From positions 1-64,000 of the forward strand of contig NZ_CALUYL010000005.1 in assembly GCF_944324995.1 (NCBI RefSeq): a DNA stretch of 64,000 nucleotides, given 5' to 3'. The position numbers and the translations under genes are program-made. How positions within the stretch are numbered: the stretch's first letter is position 1; every line of letters starts with the position of its first letter. The DNA is from an uncultured Mailhella sp. GTDB taxonomy: Bacteria > Desulfobacterota > Desulfovibrionia > Desulfovibrionales > Desulfovibrionaceae. Positions 42,436-51,974 of the stretch are shown piece by piece. The notes beneath the pieces are model-generated. The model was given only the letters and a program-made list of their open reading frames with translations. It was not told the origin of the DNA and did no database searches.

Positions 42436-43713
42436 CTACTTCATGTCCTTGAGCCAGGCGGCCGCCTCGGCGTTGCCTTCGGCCGCGGCCTTTTCCGTCC
42501 AGGCCTTGAGAGAGGCGCGGGCCTTTTCCCCGTCGGGCGACTTGCCGTAATAGTACCAGGCTTCCGCGCCGTCCTTGCTGATGCTGCCCCACGCCGGACG
42601 CGAGGGATCCACGCATTCGGCATAGCGCTGCGCGGCCTGCGCATTGTCTTCGCCCGCAGCGTAGTAGTACAGGCGGAAAATGGCGTCCTGCTGTTCCGGC
42701 GTGTCGGCGTCGAGTTCGCCCGCAAGCTTCATGGCCGCCTCGGGATTGCGTTCCCCGGCAAAGAACGAGGCCACGCGTCCCCTGGCGTCGGCGCGCATGG
42801 CCGCCTCTTCCGCGGCCTTCTTCTCCGCGGCAGCCTTTTCGGCCGCAGCCTTGTCCGCAGCCGCCTTTTCCGCCGCGGCTTTTTCAGCAGCAGCTTTTTC
42901 CGCTTCGGCCTTCGCCGCTTCCTCGGCCGCCTGCTTTTCCGCGGCGGCCTTCTTTTCGGCTTCGGCACGGGCGGCTTCTTCCGCGGCCTTCTTCTCGGCC
43001 TCGGCCTTTTCCTGCGCCGCCTTGTCCTGCTCGGCCTGCTCGGCGGAAGGCTCGCTGCCGCCCTGCGTCATGAAATACGCGCCGCCGGCCGCAAGAAGCG
43101 CCACCACCACGGCCGTCGCAATGAGCGGCGCGCGGCTCTTGCCCTGCGGGGCCTCAGGCGCGCTGCCGCCCGCGTCAAGCGAGGGCAGCTCCTCGGAAGA
43201 TCCGGCTTCCGCCGCGCTTGCGGCCTTTGCCGCCTCTTCCTCAGCTCTGCGCCGTTCCGCCTCTTCGCGTTCCTTTCGGCGCGCGGCCTCCTCTTCTTCG
43301 CGGAGGCGGGCTTCCTCAAGGCGGTAATCCTTGATGGTGCTCGTGCCTTCCATCTCTGACCAGGCTATACTGTAGGCGGGCATGTGACTGTTTTCCGCCT
43401 TTACGCGCCCGTCCGCGCCCATGAGGCAGACGCGATATGTGCCGTCGGGCATGCTGTCCACATAGGCGGGCTGGAGCTCAAACGACACGCTCTCGCCCTG
43501 CACTTCGGGCTTCACTTCCAGAGCCAGCGCTTCCGGCGCGCCGCTCCAGTTTTTGTTCCCGCTCACGCACAGATACTCGCACCCGTTTCCCGAAAAATGC
43601 CCCAGCGCAATGCTGTCGCCCTCTTCGTAAAAGGCGGCGTCGCCTGCTTCCCGCGTCAGCGTTACCCGGGCATAGCCCTGATTCATTCCGTCCTGTGTAA
43701 ATTCCGCTCTCAT
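42436..43713 (-). CDS. TolA-like single-pass membrane protein of the srf-type operon
   Basis: A 425-residue protein. Residues 1-125 form a beta-rich cytoplasmic domain; a charged Glu/Arg coiled coil follows (about 130-170); one membrane helix lies at about 210-230 (APLIATAVVVALLAAGGAYF). The periplasmic part begins with an Ala/Lys/Glu-rich repeat (units of AEKAA over about 90 residues, like TolA domain II) and ends with a short Sel1/TPR-like region (WGSISKDGAEAWYYYGKS). The N terminus overlaps the SrfC stop (ATGA). Its layout would let it connect cytoplasmic SrfB/SrfC with periplasmic partners. Confidence 0.65.
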   Translation of the reverse strand: MRAEFTQDGMNQGYARVTLTREAGDAAFYEEGDSIALGHFSGNGCEYLCVSGNKNWSGAPEALALEVKPEVQGESVSFELQPAYVDSMPDGTYRVCLMGADGRVKAENSHMPAYSIAWSEMEGTSTIKDYRLEEARLREEEEAARRKEREEAERRRAEEEAAKAASAAEAGSSEELPSLDAGGSAPEAPQGKSRAPLIATAVVVALLAAGGAYFMTQGGSEPSAEQAEQDKAAQEKAEAEKKAAEEAARAEAEKKAAAEKQAAEEAAKAEAEKAAAEKAAAEKAAADKAAAEKAAAEKKAAEEAAMRADARGRVASFFAGERNPEAAMKLAGELDADTPEQQDAIFRLYYYAAGEDNAQAAQRYAECVDPSRPAWGSISKDGAEAWYYYGKSPDGEKARASLKAWTEKAAAEGNAEAAAWLKDMK

Positions 43714-46391
43714 GCGCTTGCCTGTTCCCCGTTAATCTGATTGATGATCCTGCCGAGCTTCGCGTTTTCCTCAAGATTGATCCTGAGCCCGTCGGTAAAG
43801 GTGACGTTGTCCACCAGCATGCCGTAAAACGTGGTGAGCCAGTCCTTGTACCACTGCTTCACGAAAGGCTTGAACGTTTCCGGCAGCACGGGATATCCCG
43901 TGATCTGCGGCTTGTCGCGGAACACCGTGACGTTCTGCCCCCGATAGTTCACCACGCGCTGCGATTCGTTGCTTTCCGCGGGCTTCTTGCCCATCCAGCT
44001 TACGAAATCGTTGAGCACGCCTATGGCGTAGCTCGCCTGCTTGCGTATCTTGCTTTCCTTGGGCACGTCCACGGGCTGGGCGATTTCCCGGAACTTGCTT
44101 TCCAGACGCCCCTCGATGTTCAGACGGGCCACGGCCGCGTCGAACTCGTCGAGCACCGCAAGAAAGATGGTCTTCGGGAACAGGTAGTAGCTCGTGCATT
44201 CCGTGGTGTCGGCAAGCGCGCGCATGCGCATGCTCCACGCCTCGATGATGCGCTCGGCGTAGAACGAAAGCTCGTCCTTGTCCGCGGGCGAGGGTTCCTT
44301 TTTGCCGGGCGCGGCAGGCGCGGGCTCGTCGAAGAAGTCCAGAGGATCGACCTCCGACATGTCGAGAGAATCGCTTTCCGGCGCGCTTTCCGCCTCCTCC
44401 GGCATGCTGAACGACGACTCCCGATATTCGTCGTAGCTGCGTTCCGCCTCGCTGTACAGATAGTAGAGCTGCTCGGGAGAAATCTTGAAGTTGTTCAGCA
44501 GTTCGGGGAAGCGTTCCTGGAAGTTCGGATTCATGAACAGCTTGCCGAAGCGGCCGAACAGCGCCATCTTCTTCTTGAGCTCCTCCTCCTGATTGCCGGA
44601 ATGATAGAACGGCGCAAGCGTGGCGTAGAGCGTCTGTCTCGCGGCATAGAGGGCGTTGGATATCTGACCGAGCTTGAGATTGGGATCGCACAGCGGCTGG
44701 AGGCAGCGCTTGATGTGCTCGATGCCGCCGTCGTTGGGATTCATGATTTCGTCGAAGGCCGTGGCCGGCGAACGGAAATGACGCTGCACCAGCGCCGATT
44801 CAATGAACGCCTTGCGCAGCTCGTCGCGATACTGTTCCTTGTCCTCGCGCACGCCCGTTTCCCGGCCCTCGGCGTTGTAGGTCATCATGTTGTCCCAGCG
44901 GATGTTCACGTTGCGCAGCATGTACAGATTGTTGAAGGGCTGATTCGGCGTCCATTCCTCCACCCAGCGGGTGTTCTGACTGTACGCTCCGGAGAAGTGG
45001 CCGAGAAACACGCCCTTCACCACGTCGTCCCAGCGGGTTTCAAACTTGGCGCCGCTCTTCTCCTCGAAGTGATGATCCGACTTCGTGAGAATGTAGAACA
45101 GCGCGGTCTTGGCGTGAACGCGGTCTTCCGGGGTCTTGCCGTGGGTGGCGGTGATCCATTCCTCCACGGCGGCGGGCAGGCCGGGCGTGTTGTCGGTGGT
45201 GGCCACGCACAGAAGCAGACTCGTCAGCTCGCGCTCGGCGTTGTAGCGCTGGAACAGGTACGCCACCTTGCCGCGGCGGAAGAACTGTTCCACCGCGCTG
45301 TCGGCGCGGCCCTTGTGCAGGTAGTCGCGGATGTCCGAACATTCCAGACGCGCCTTGTAGCCCGGAAAGTCCAGAAGATCGGTGTGATCGAAGTAGTCGG
45401 CGGGCTTGTGGGTCATCACGAGGGTGAGCTCCGCAATGACGGCCGAGGCGTTCTTGCGCGAAACCGCGGCCTTGCGGCCTTCGGGGGTACACATCTGCAC
45501 TTCGCCGCTCACGTGGGAGAGCGAGAAGTCCGTGCGGCCGAGGGTGTCCACGTCGATGATGCTCGCCTCGCGGGGCACGAGCGCGTCCATGGAGCAGAAC
45601 GCCTCCTCGGCGTTGCCGAGACGCGCCAGATCCGAAGAGAGCGCCTGGAACATGTCGTTGAATTCCGGAATGCCGTCCCAGATGATGCCGAAGAGCTTCA
45701 CGCGGTCGTCGAGGGAAAGGCGCGGGGCAAGCGCAATGGCGTCGCGCCAGTACACTTCTTCGAGCGCGGCCGCACGGCTCATGCCGCCGAAGGAATTGCT
45801 CACGTATTCGCGCAGCTCCTCCATGACGTCGAGCGTGATGTGCGCGCACGGCTGCCCGGCGCGTTCCTTGAGGGACGACACCGCGGCCTGAATGGCGGTC
45901 TTGTCCACCTTTTCCTTGTGGTCGCAGTCGCAGAAGTAGGAGTTGGCGAAAATCTTGACGAGCTCGGTTTCGGAGAGCAGGCGCACATGCACCGGATACC
46001 CCGCCGGCATGTTGGCCGGGGGCGTCATGGTGAAGCGCGTGACGAGACCCGTGGATTCCTTGTTTCCGCCGGGGTTCAGATCCCGGAGGAAGTCGTAGGT
46101 CTGATCGCCGAAGGCGCAGCGCACTTCCTTGTTTTCATCGCGGGCGAGCGACGAGAGCAGGTAGGACTTGCCCGCCTGACTCGGTCCGAACACGCCCGCG
46201 CACATTTTGCGTTCCGCGGCGCGGCCGAGCTTGCGCAGCAGCCTTGCCTGCTGGCGCAGCTTGGCGAGCACGTCTTCCCTGGACTTGCCGCACGAACGCA
46301 CCCGCTCCTCGTTGCGCGCTATCCACTGCTGGGCCTGTTCCGCCGCGTCGGTAAGGCGTCTGGCCTCGGCAACAATCGTATCCTTATCCAT
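43710..46391 (-). CDS. srfC: SrfC-like virulence-associated protein, GTPase-like
   Basis: An 893-residue protein of the SrfC family (PF10139). The N terminus is a helical region followed by a P-loop GPSQAGKS at residues 69-76. Later motifs read as G3 DFPG (about residue 338) and G4 TKSD (about 434), so it has the signature set of a large dynamin-like or septin-like GTPase. The central region is followed by helices and an acidic Pro/Glu linker (about residues 660-700). SrfC in Salmonella is a reported SsrB-regulated virulence factor of unclear function. It follows SrfB by 39 bases with an AAGGAAG site. Confidence 0.85.
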   Translation of the reverse strand: MDKDTIVAEARRLTDAAEQAQQWIARNEERVRSCGKSREDVLAKLRQQARLLRKLGRAAERKMCAGVFGPSQAGKSYLLSSLARDENKEVRCAFGDQTYDFLRDLNPGGNKESTGLVTRFTMTPPANMPAGYPVHVRLLSETELVKIFANSYFCDCDHKEKVDKTAIQAAVSSLKERAGQPCAHITLDVMEELREYVSNSFGGMSRAAALEEVYWRDAIALAPRLSLDDRVKLFGIIWDGIPEFNDMFQALSSDLARLGNAEEAFCSMDALVPREASIIDVDTLGRTDFSLSHVSGEVQMCTPEGRKAAVSRKNASAVIAELTLVMTHKPADYFDHTDLLDFPGYKARLECSDIRDYLHKGRADSAVEQFFRRGKVAYLFQRYNAERELTSLLLCVATTDNTPGLPAAVEEWITATHGKTPEDRVHAKTALFYILTKSDHHFEEKSGAKFETRWDDVVKGVFLGHFSGAYSQNTRWVEEWTPNQPFNNLYMLRNVNIRWDNMMTYNAEGRETGVREDKEQYRDELRKAFIESALVQRHFRSPATAFDEIMNPNDGGIEHIKRCLQPLCDPNLKLGQISNALYAARQTLYATLAPFYHSGNQEEELKKKMALFGRFGKLFMNPNFQERFPELLNNFKISPEQLYYLYSEAERSYDEYRESSFSMPEEAESAPESDSLDMSEVDPLDFFDEPAPAAPGKKEPSPADKDELSFYAERIIEAWSMRMRALADTTECTSYYLFPKTIFLAVLDEFDAAVARLNIEGRLESKFREIAQPVDVPKESKIRKQASYAIGVLNDFVSWMGKKPAESNESQRVVNYRGQNVTVFRDKPQITGYPVLPETFKPFVKQWYKDWLTTFYGMLVDNVTFTDGLRINLEENAKLGRIINQINGEQASA

Positions 46392-46430
46392 AAAAAGGCT
46401 TCCTTTTCAAATGTGCTTTCGATAGGGGCG

Positions 46431-49400
46431 TCAGAACAGAATGCCGGTGTCCATCCAGCAGCCTTCCTCGTCCTTCTTGCCCAGCGTGCGCAGAAGAATC
46501 CGCACCGGACGCCCGGGAACGCGGACCAGTTCCATCTGTCCGCCGTTCATGCGGCGTTCCTGCACGGCTTCGGGATCGCTGTAGTCGATCTGCGGTTCGT
46601 CCAGCTTGGCCTTGATGTCGCGGCCGGTTTCGGGAATGTCGTCGAGCCCCTCGTCCTGCTCGGGAATGACGAACTGCACCTTCACCTCGTAGGGCGTGTG
46701 TCCCTGCGCCGCGTGACGGGCCTCCTCGTCGGCGAATTCCATGCGCCAGCAGCGCGTGGCCGTCCAGCGCGGCACCTCAAGCTGACGGAAGCCTATGGTG
46801 ATGGGCGCGCTGAATTCCACCACCTTGGTGTATTTGTCCTCGCCCCTGGCCTTGTCGGGATGCAGGTTCGGGAACCACACCTTTTCGCGCGAGAGCGAGC
46901 CCTGCACGTCGAGTTCGCCGATGTACTGCGCGGTGCTCTTGAGCTCCAGACGGCTCGAATCGAACACGAAGCCTTCAATGCTGTTTTCCGCAAGCGCGCA
47001 GAGAATGGCTCCCGTGACCACCGTGGTCTTCGGATCGGTGATGCGGCCCGTGTTGTTGGCAAAGGGATACCACGGTCCCACGCGGTAGGTGTGCATGGGA
47101 ATCACGCGGTCGGGGGCCACCGGAAGCATGGCGAACACCTGACGCACCACCGCGTTCCAGCACGAGGGGCGGCCGGTCAGCAGCAGCGCGTCGCAGTCGT
47201 AGGCGCTTATGACCTCGCCCATGCCGTTGAGCACGGCGCTCACGCTGCCGCTCACGGCCTTGTCCACTTCGGAGCAGCGCACGTTGAGTTCCATGTCCAT
47301 CACGTCGATGGCGATGCCGCAGCGGGTCTGAAGCGTTTCGTTGAAGAAGTCCACCACGGACTGCTGAGGCTGCGCCGCGCCGATGCCCGAGCCTGCGCCG
47401 TCCTTGCCCCGGAACAGCGACCGCACCGACACGTTGATTTCGCCCGACACGTCGTGCAGATCCTTCTTCTCGTACTCGGCGAGGATTTCGTAGGCGATGG
47501 GCAGCGCCACCTGACGCAGGAACTGAATGCGGTTGTTCTGCACGCGGGTGTTGTCGCTCTTCTTGCCGAACATGTCGCGGATGGCCATGTCGGCGGCGCT
47601 CTTTTCCACGCCGCGCTTCACGAGGCCTTCCATGATGGCCCGGCACACGATGTCGGAAACCACGGTCTTGAGCACGTCGTCGCCGCCGAAGTTGAAGCCG
47701 TCGCGCATTTCCTGCTTGGGCCAGATGCGGTTCGTCGAAGACTTGTCGTTGGCGAGCACGTAGGTGGTCACGGAAAGATCCGTGGTGCCGCCGCCGATGT
47801 CGATGGTGGCCACGCGCAGGGTGGGCTTCACTTCGGTCTGGGCGGGGGCGAATTCCTGGGGAACAGTGCGCAGACGGCCCATGCTCTCGAAGAAGAGATG
47901 CGCGTCGCCCTGATAGTTGCGGTTGATTTCGTTGTACAGGTACACGAGCTGCGTGCAGGTGGCCTCGTCCCAGCGGCAGCGGATTTCGGGATTCATGCGG
48001 AAGTCGCGCGTGCCGCCGTCGGCGGCGCGGAGGCGTCCGCCCTTGCCGGAAGGCGGTTCCGCGTAGAATATCTTCTTCCAGCCGAGGGCCTCCCAGAGAA
48101 TGTTCACGGCGGCGTAGGCCCAGCGGCGGTAGATGCGCTGTTCGGCAAAGGGCATGCCCGGCGGCACCGTGAAGATGATGCTGCGCAGACGGCGAGGCAT
48201 GTCGGGATACGGACGGCGATAGCGCTGGGCCGGCGAGTTGATGGTGACGAGCGCCTGCTGAATGAGTTCCATGAACAGGAACATCATCATGGAGGAGCGG
48301 GAGAAGCGCGGCTGGTTGGCGGGCAGCGCGTCCTGATTGCGGCAGCCGGGGAGCGTGGCGTTGAACAGGTTGGCGAGGTAGCTCTTGGCGGCCGGAGCCT
48401 CGCCGGTAGGATTGAGCTCGCGCACGCAGCTCACGGGCGTGCCTTCGTTGTTCAGGTAGCGGCAGATGGAATTCGAGGAGACGAGTTCCTCCCTGTCGGT
48501 GACGTTGGCCCGGTTGAAGTACCAGAGATTGCTCGACTTGTCCTGATCCCAGAGGTATCGCTTGGGACTGGTCATGCCCGAGGTGCCTTCGGCGTTGGAG
48601 GAAAGACCGGCCAGACGGCTGGCTTCCGGGCCGGTGCGCACGGGCGACACCCAGGTGAAGGCGTTGCTCCGGCGGCCGGAACGCTTGCTGAAGGCCATGG
48701 AGCCGAAATCGGCCTTGGAAAATTCCACGCGCGTTTCAAAGGGTTCGGCGTAGAAGTTTTCGGGATGGCTCAGGTCGCGCAGCTGCAGGCGGTAGCTGTC
48801 GTTGAGATCGGTGATTTTGCTCGGCTGATTCTCCACCAGAATGCCGGTGCTGCGGGAATTGCCGATGTCGAGAATGAGATCCACGTCGATGGTGTCGGTG
48901 GACTGCGAATCCGATGCCTTGTCCTGCGTGCCGGAAAGGTTGACGATGCGCACGTTCAGATGGCCGATGGCCGCCTGAAGAAACTGCAGATACACGAGAT
49001 AGGACGCCAGATAGTCCAGATGGTTTTCCTTCTCGCCGATGCAGCGGGGGCGTTCGTTTCTGTGGGCCCTGTCGAGGAAGTAGTCCTCCCAGAGCGAATG
49101 GAGCCAGCCGTCCACCCAGCCCTCGGTGAGGAACCAGGAATTGTCGCGTTCCCGGTCGGCGAGGGAGCACACGGCGCGGGCGGTGACGTCGTCGGGCGAG
49201 AGCGCGGCGTGACGGCCGTTCTGCGGCTCTTCCACCTGCATGTCGAAGGCCAGCACCACGCGCCAGTTGAATATTTCAGGATCGGCGGCCGAGGGCACGC
49301 GGGTCACGTAGGCGCGGGCCCAGTTGGTGGGGCCGGAGCGGAAGCGCGGCAGGCCGTCGTCGTGAACGTCGCCGGAATGCCGGAAGAACGGCACGGGCAG

Positions 49401-49703
49401 CCACTTGCCGAGCCACGGCCCGAAATGCTTTTCGGCCTGCACGGTGTAGTAGTCCTCGCCGAGGTACTCGCCCCGTCCGTCGGGATTGAGCAGGTAGCCT
49501 TCTTCGGGATCTTCCATGAGCTCGCACAGCTGCACGCTTTCTCCGTCTTTCTGTGCGCCGCCGTCGGGCAGGGAGACTTCCTGCTCCACAAAGGTTTTCT
49601 TTATCTTGCGCGCCTTTTCGGGCGGCAGCTCGAAATCGAGAAACTGCGGCAGCCCGTAAGGGATGAGACTTACCGTGTCCTTATATTCCGGCATTTGATG
49701 CAT
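46431..49703 (-). CDS. srfB: SrfB-like protein, Hsp70/actin-fold ATPase
   Basis: A 1090-residue SrfB family (PF07520) protein. The start MHQMPEYKDTVSLIPYG has AGGAG upstream. The actin/Hsp70 phosphate loops are visible: phosphate 1 LILDIGNSRSTG near residue 280, phosphate 2 IDIGGGTTDLS near 635, and the adenosine segment LLLTGRPSCWN near 842. The insertions between them are large and unique to the family. An ATP-dependent cytoplasmic scaffold or chaperone role is likely, in concert with SrfC. It follows the periplasmic repeat protein by 15 bases. Confidence 0.87.
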   Translation of the reverse strand: MHQMPEYKDTVSLIPYGLPQFLDFELPPEKARKIKKTFVEQEVSLPDGGAQKDGESVQLCELMEDPEEGYLLNPDGRGEYLGEDYYTVQAEKHFGPWLGKWLPVPFFRHSGDVHDDGLPRFRSGPTNWARAYVTRVPSAADPEIFNWRVVLAFDMQVEEPQNGRHAALSPDDVTARAVCSLADRERDNSWFLTEGWVDGWLHSLWEDYFLDRAHRNERPRCIGEKENHLDYLASYLVYLQFLQAAIGHLNVRIVNLSGTQDKASDSQSTDTIDVDLILDIGNSRSTGILVENQPSKITDLNDSYRLQLRDLSHPENFYAEPFETRVEFSKADFGSMAFSKRSGRRSNAFTWVSPVRTGPEASRLAGLSSNAEGTSGMTSPKRYLWDQDKSSNLWYFNRANVTDREELVSSNSICRYLNNEGTPVSCVRELNPTGEAPAAKSYLANLFNATLPGCRNQDALPANQPRFSRSSMMMFLFMELIQQALVTINSPAQRYRRPYPDMPRRLRSIIFTVPPGMPFAEQRIYRRWAYAAVNILWEALGWKKIFYAEPPSGKGGRLRAADGGTRDFRMNPEIRCRWDEATCTQLVYLYNEINRNYQGDAHLFFESMGRLRTVPQEFAPAQTEVKPTLRVATIDIGGGTTDLSVTTYVLANDKSSTNRIWPKQEMRDGFNFGGDDVLKTVVSDIVCRAIMEGLVKRGVEKSAADMAIRDMFGKKSDNTRVQNNRIQFLRQVALPIAYEILAEYEKKDLHDVSGEINVSVRSLFRGKDGAGSGIGAAQPQQSVVDFFNETLQTRCGIAIDVMDMELNVRCSEVDKAVSGSVSAVLNGMGEVISAYDCDALLLTGRPSCWNAVVRQVFAMLPVAPDRVIPMHTYRVGPWYPFANNTGRITDPKTTVVTGAILCALAENSIEGFVFDSSRLELKSTAQYIGELDVQGSLSREKVWFPNLHPDKARGEDKYTKVVEFSAPITIGFRQLEVPRWTATRCWRMEFADEEARHAAQGHTPYEVKVQFVIPEQDEGLDDIPETGRDIKAKLDEPQIDYSDPEAVQERRMNGGQMELVRVPGRPVRILLRTLGKKDEEGCWMDTGILF

Positions 49704-49718
49704 GACCAGGATCTCCTT

Positions 49719-51974
49719 CTACTTCAGGCGGATAAACGACGCGCCGTACCAGCTGATGCCGCCATTCTTGCCGTTGCAGAGTGCCTGACCGCCCTGGTCG
49801 TAGCACTCGATGTAACTCTTGTGATAGCCGGATCTGTTGTCCTTCGCGCGAAAATCGGACGTATTGATGCGCAGCACGCCCTTCTTGTAGGTGGCGTGGG
49901 CGGAAGCGTCGTAGCGGCGGCCCGAGAGCTCGCGCACCGCGGCCGTGCCCTTGCCGTTCTTGTCGAAGCGGAACTCCACCACCACAGGCTGATTGTCGGT
50001 CACGCGGGCAAGCCCGGTGTTGCAGCGCCAGTGCCCTTCAAGGAAGGACATGGTGTCGTCCTTGGGCGGCAGCGAAAGCGCGCTGCCCCGCGAAGACGAG
50101 GACGAGGCCGACTTCGACGACGACGCCTTCGACGCGGCGCTGCGGCTCTCCGCCGCTGCGGACATCTTGCTCGACGCGGCCGCGCTGTTGTCCGAAAGCT
50201 GGGCCAGCATGCCTGCGATGTCCACGTTGCCGCCCGCCGCCTGACCGGAATCCGCCTGCGCCGAAGAGGCGGCCTTGTCCGCGGAGGCTGCGCCCGGAGT
50301 TTCGGGAGCCACGGGCAGCAGCTCTTCCATATTCAGCTGGCGTTCCTGCTGATCCAGAGAATCCTTGGACACGAGCTGTCCGTCTTCCACGCGCGTCCAG
50401 CCGTTGGACACGTCGCACATGAGCTCGGACGACGCGCCCTTGCGGCATTCCATGAACGTGGGATAGTAGCCCTGACCGCTGCCGTTGTCGTAGGCGTCGG
50501 TCTTCACGCGCAGGGAGCCGTCGGGCATGCTGCCGGCCTCGGCGTCGGCCTTGAAGTCCTTGCCGGAGCCGTCGCGGATCACCGAGTAGCCGCGTCCGTT
50601 CTTGTCGAAATGAAATTCGAGAGCCACGCTCTGACCGTCGCTCTTGCGGGCCAGATCGCGACTGAAGCGCCAGTCGCCTTCCAGCGCGGACACTGGGTCG
50701 GAACCGGAAGTCGCGCGGGCCTTTTCGGCCTGTTCCATGACCACGGGCGGAAGTTCCGCGCCGCCGGAGGAAAGCTCGGCGTACTGCTGCGCGCCTGCGC
50801 CGGAAGAAGCGCTCTGACCGGCGCTCTGACGGGCCGCGCTCTTCTTTGCGCCGCCGGCCGAGGCCGCCTTGTCCGCGCGGCTCGAAGAGGCCTTCTTCGA
50901 GGGCTCGCCCATCAGGCGTTCGCCTTCCCAGGCGGAAAAGCCGTCCGTGCCGCGGCACAGCGCCGCGCCGTCGCTGTTTTCGCATTCCATGAATTCGGGA
51001 TAGTACACCTGCGAGGACTCGGGATTCGTGTAGGGCGTGGTCTGAATCTTGAGCACGCCGTCGCTCATCGAAGCCGCAGCCTCGGCCGTGTGCCGCACGT
51101 TCTTGTCATCGGTGAACGCGGCAACGCCGCGTCCGTTTCCGTCAAAGGAAAAATCCGCGCGCAGTCTGCCGCCGTCCGGCCGCACGAACATGCGGTCGAA
51201 ACTCCAGTCGCCCGCAAGGAACGACGCATCTTCCGCGCCTTCGGGAATGACCAGCGGCTCGCCCTTCACGTCGCTGCGCTTGTCGCCGGGGCGAAGTCCG
51301 GTCACGGCGTCGAGCGCGGCCTGCTTCGCCGCGTCTTCGGCGGCAGCCTGAGCGCCTTCCGCACTCTTCGCGTCGGCGCCCTTCTGCGCGTCGGCCTCGT
51401 CGGCCGCATTCTTCGCATCGGAGCCGTCACTTGCATCAGCCTTGCCGGACTGGGCGTCGTCCTTTTCGGAAGGCAGCACCAGCGGCTCGCCTTCTTCGGC
51501 CTGCGCCGCATCATTCGCGGAGCTCTGCGCCTTTTGCGCCGCACTCTGCGCCTTTTCGGCAGCCTGCGCCGCTTCTTCCGCGGCCTTCTTTGCCGCATCG
51601 GCACGGCCGGACTCTCCGGCCTTCTTCGCCGCGGCCGCCGCCTTCTGCGCGTCTTCGGCCGAGCTTCCGGCCTCGTCGGCCGCCTGCCTTGCCGCTTCCG
51701 CCGCCCGGCGCGCCGCGTCGCTCTGCTTTTCCTCAGCGCTCTTCTGCGCTTCCTCCGCAGCCTTGTTCGCCGCTTCCGCGGCCTGCTGCGCCGCTTCCGC
51801 CGACTTCAGCGCCTCGGACACCTCGCCGCCCGCATCGGGCTGCGATTCCTGCGCGGCCTGCTCCTGCGCCCCGCCCTTCGAGGCCAGACGCAGACTGTTG
51901 GCAAACACCGGAGCAGGCATGATCAGCGACGCGGCCACGACGGCGCAGCCTATGGACTTCCACAACGCGCTCAT
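49719..51974 (-). CDS. Ala-rich periplasmic protein with three SrfA-related domains
   Basis: A 751-residue protein with a signal peptide (MSALWKSIGCAVVAASLIMPAPVFA). Residues about 45-215 are an Ala/Lys/Glu/Ser coiled coil. Three related domains of about 100 residues follow (about 251-355, 428-528 and 645-750), each starting with L-x-G-x-W, containing a F-x-G/K-N-G-R/K-G turn, and ending with a YYP-x-F/Y-ME/IEC cysteine and a second Cys. A fourth, divergent copy forms the C terminus of the SrfA-like protein. The start overlaps the SrfA-like stop (ATGA). It is probably an extended periplasmic element. Confidence 0.7.
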   Translation of the reverse strand: MSALWKSIGCAVVAASLIMPAPVFANSLRLASKGGAQEQAAQESQPDAGGEVSEALKSAEAAQQAAEAANKAAEEAQKSAEEKQSDAARRAAEAARQAADEAGSSAEDAQKAAAAAKKAGESGRADAAKKAAEEAAQAAEKAQSAAQKAQSSANDAAQAEEGEPLVLPSEKDDAQSGKADASDGSDAKNAADEADAQKGADAKSAEGAQAAAEDAAKQAALDAVTGLRPGDKRSDVKGEPLVIPEGAEDASFLAGDWSFDRMFVRPDGGRLRADFSFDGNGRGVAAFTDDKNVRHTAEAAASMSDGVLKIQTTPYTNPESSQVYYPEFMECENSDGAALCRGTDGFSAWEGERLMGEPSKKASSSRADKAASAGGAKKSAARQSAGQSASSGAGAQQYAELSSGGAELPPVVMEQAEKARATSGSDPVSALEGDWRFSRDLARKSDGQSVALEFHFDKNGRGYSVIRDGSGKDFKADAEAGSMPDGSLRVKTDAYDNGSGQGYYPTFMECRKGASSELMCDVSNGWTRVEDGQLVSKDSLDQQERQLNMEELLPVAPETPGAASADKAASSAQADSGQAAGGNVDIAGMLAQLSDNSAAASSKMSAAAESRSAASKASSSKSASSSSSRGSALSLPPKDDTMSFLEGHWRCNTGLARVTDNQPVVVEFRFDKNGKGTAAVRELSGRRYDASAHATYKKGVLRINTSDFRAKDNRSGYHKSYIECYDQGGQALCNGKNGGISWYGASFIRLK

